Positions 63,162-64,000 of a stretch of DNA of 64,000 nt are shown here, piece after piece (position 1 is the first letter of the stretch; each line of letters starts with the position of its first letter). The position numbers and the translations under genes were made by a program. The DNA comes from Acanthaster planci (lineage: Eukaryota; Echinodermata; Asteroidea; Valvatida; Acanthasteridae). Location: assembly GCF_001949145.1 (NCBI RefSeq), contig NW_019091457.1, positions 1,079,605-1,143,604 on the forward strand, given 5' to 3'. The notes beneath the pieces are model-generated. The model made no database searches and was not told the DNA's origin. It was given only the letters and a program-made list of their open reading frames with translations.

Positions 63162-64000
63162 CGAACGCACCCTTTATGTTCATTCCTCGTCCACCAGCGG
63201 GGAGTAGGTATGACAAGGGCCTGAGATGTTTACTGAGAGAGTTGCGATATGAGTGTTTCAATGGTTGGAGCCAAAATGGTGGATTTTGCGTCGGTGCACG
63301 CATTACCGACAGCCATTTTTGTTCCAAAGTCTGCGCTATACTCGGTATAAACAGCCCTGGCAGGGGCTGATTTCCCCGGGGACATGTTGCCAAATGTTTT
63401 GAAGGAATTTAATCCGCCATCTCTTCAGAAGTGGCACTGTTCGCCTTTCTTTGGAGGAGATGGGTTGGGGTGAGGATTTCATTAAGGACAATCGTTTGTA
63501 GAAAAAGAATCCGTTTAGCTTCTACCTGGACTCAAAACAGGGATACTCCCCCTTTACTCTATTGCACAAGATGCACAAGTCAGAGAGGCTGTTATGCCTC
63601 ACGTTACGTCCAGGTATGATCACAGCGCGTGTTCTCCCCGCACACGGCGTGTTCAAGTGGCAGTGTGCGTCGATGTACTTCGCTTCACGGGGCAGGCCAA
63701 GCGCGCTCGATATCGTTGCCATTAAATGATTTATTCTGAACTCGGCTAAAAGGTTTCGAATTTACCTTGCACTCAGCAAAATTAAGCTTAAATGCATGGG
63801 CTAGCCGCTGGATTGTTCCCAGGATCCCTGATTTATTTCCAAGATGTCGCTTGCTGTAAACTGCAGTCGTCACGTTTACCTCTCTGTTTGCTGACGGTCA
63901 GTTTTATCCTTTTCTTCCCGTTTGTCCCATTTACGCCTGCTGCCGAGGCTTTGCGGAGGACTACGCAACCTGACTTGTAAAAAGTGTCGCTGCAATTCCA
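63162..64000. other. Window end; nothing recognised
   Basis: Noncoding by inspection, with only short overlapping frames on both strands. No repeat copy of the families above was recognised. Confidence 0.5.

Noticed and set aside
1-64000. tRNA, rRNA, snRNA genes, CRISPR arrays, prokaryotic operons, viral or retrotransposon polyproteins
   Set aside because: I looked for tRNA B-box-like GGTTCGA contexts, regularly spaced repeats and reverse-transcriptase or transposase motifs and found none with supporting structure. A covariance-model or profile search could still reveal degraded copies.

Overview
This window looks like animal nuclear DNA. It is sparsely coding, AT-leaning (roughly 43% G+C by eye), full of short foldback elements and homopolymer runs, and has GT-AG splice sites. 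I find no operons, tRNAs, rRNAs or CRISPR arrays. The one gene I can support is a class A (rhodopsin-family) neuropeptide-type G-protein-coupled receptor on the minus strand. It is most like the thyrotropin-releasing-hormone-receptor / ecdysis-triggering-hormone-receptor / ghrelin-receptor group. Receptor type, very long intron and strong enrichment of the 8-mers TAGGCCTA and TACATGTA suggest an invertebrate deuterostome (amphioxus, hemichordate or echinoderm). That lineage call is an inference and is weak.

Layout. 1-16,560: sequence 3' of the receptor gene, with no gene I can recognise; it holds a TIR-bounded element (12,488-12,642), a G-quadruplex-type motif, short tandem repeats and foldbacks. 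16,579-16,761: 3' UTR with two candidate AATAAA signals. 16,762-17,834: terminal coding exon (TM3 to C-tail). 17,835-55,744: a single 37.9-kb intron containing foldback elements, dispersed repeats and no credible exon of another gene. 55,745-56,138: first coding exon (N-terminus, TM1, TM2). 56,139-64,000: 5' flank with a weak TATA candidate, NRF-1-like motifs, a possible unrelated plus-strand first exon (59,373-59,511), and a large palindromic element (62,889-63,053).

The two coding exons join perfectly: donor GTAAGT after 55,745 and acceptor CTCTCAG before 17,834, phase 1. The junction splits the codon of the conserved TM3 cysteine (Cys132, position 3.25). The predicted receptor has 488 residues, with three N-terminal glycosylation sequons, ERY in place of DRY, CWFP in TM6, NPILY in TM7, a roughly 115-residue third intracellular loop and a double-cysteine palmitoylation site.

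I did not find a convincing novel multi-gene system. The items most worth checking are the receptor and its ligand, the 37.9-kb intron, the intronic hairpin about 200 bp from the acceptor, and a dispersed repeat family with at least four pieces in the window.
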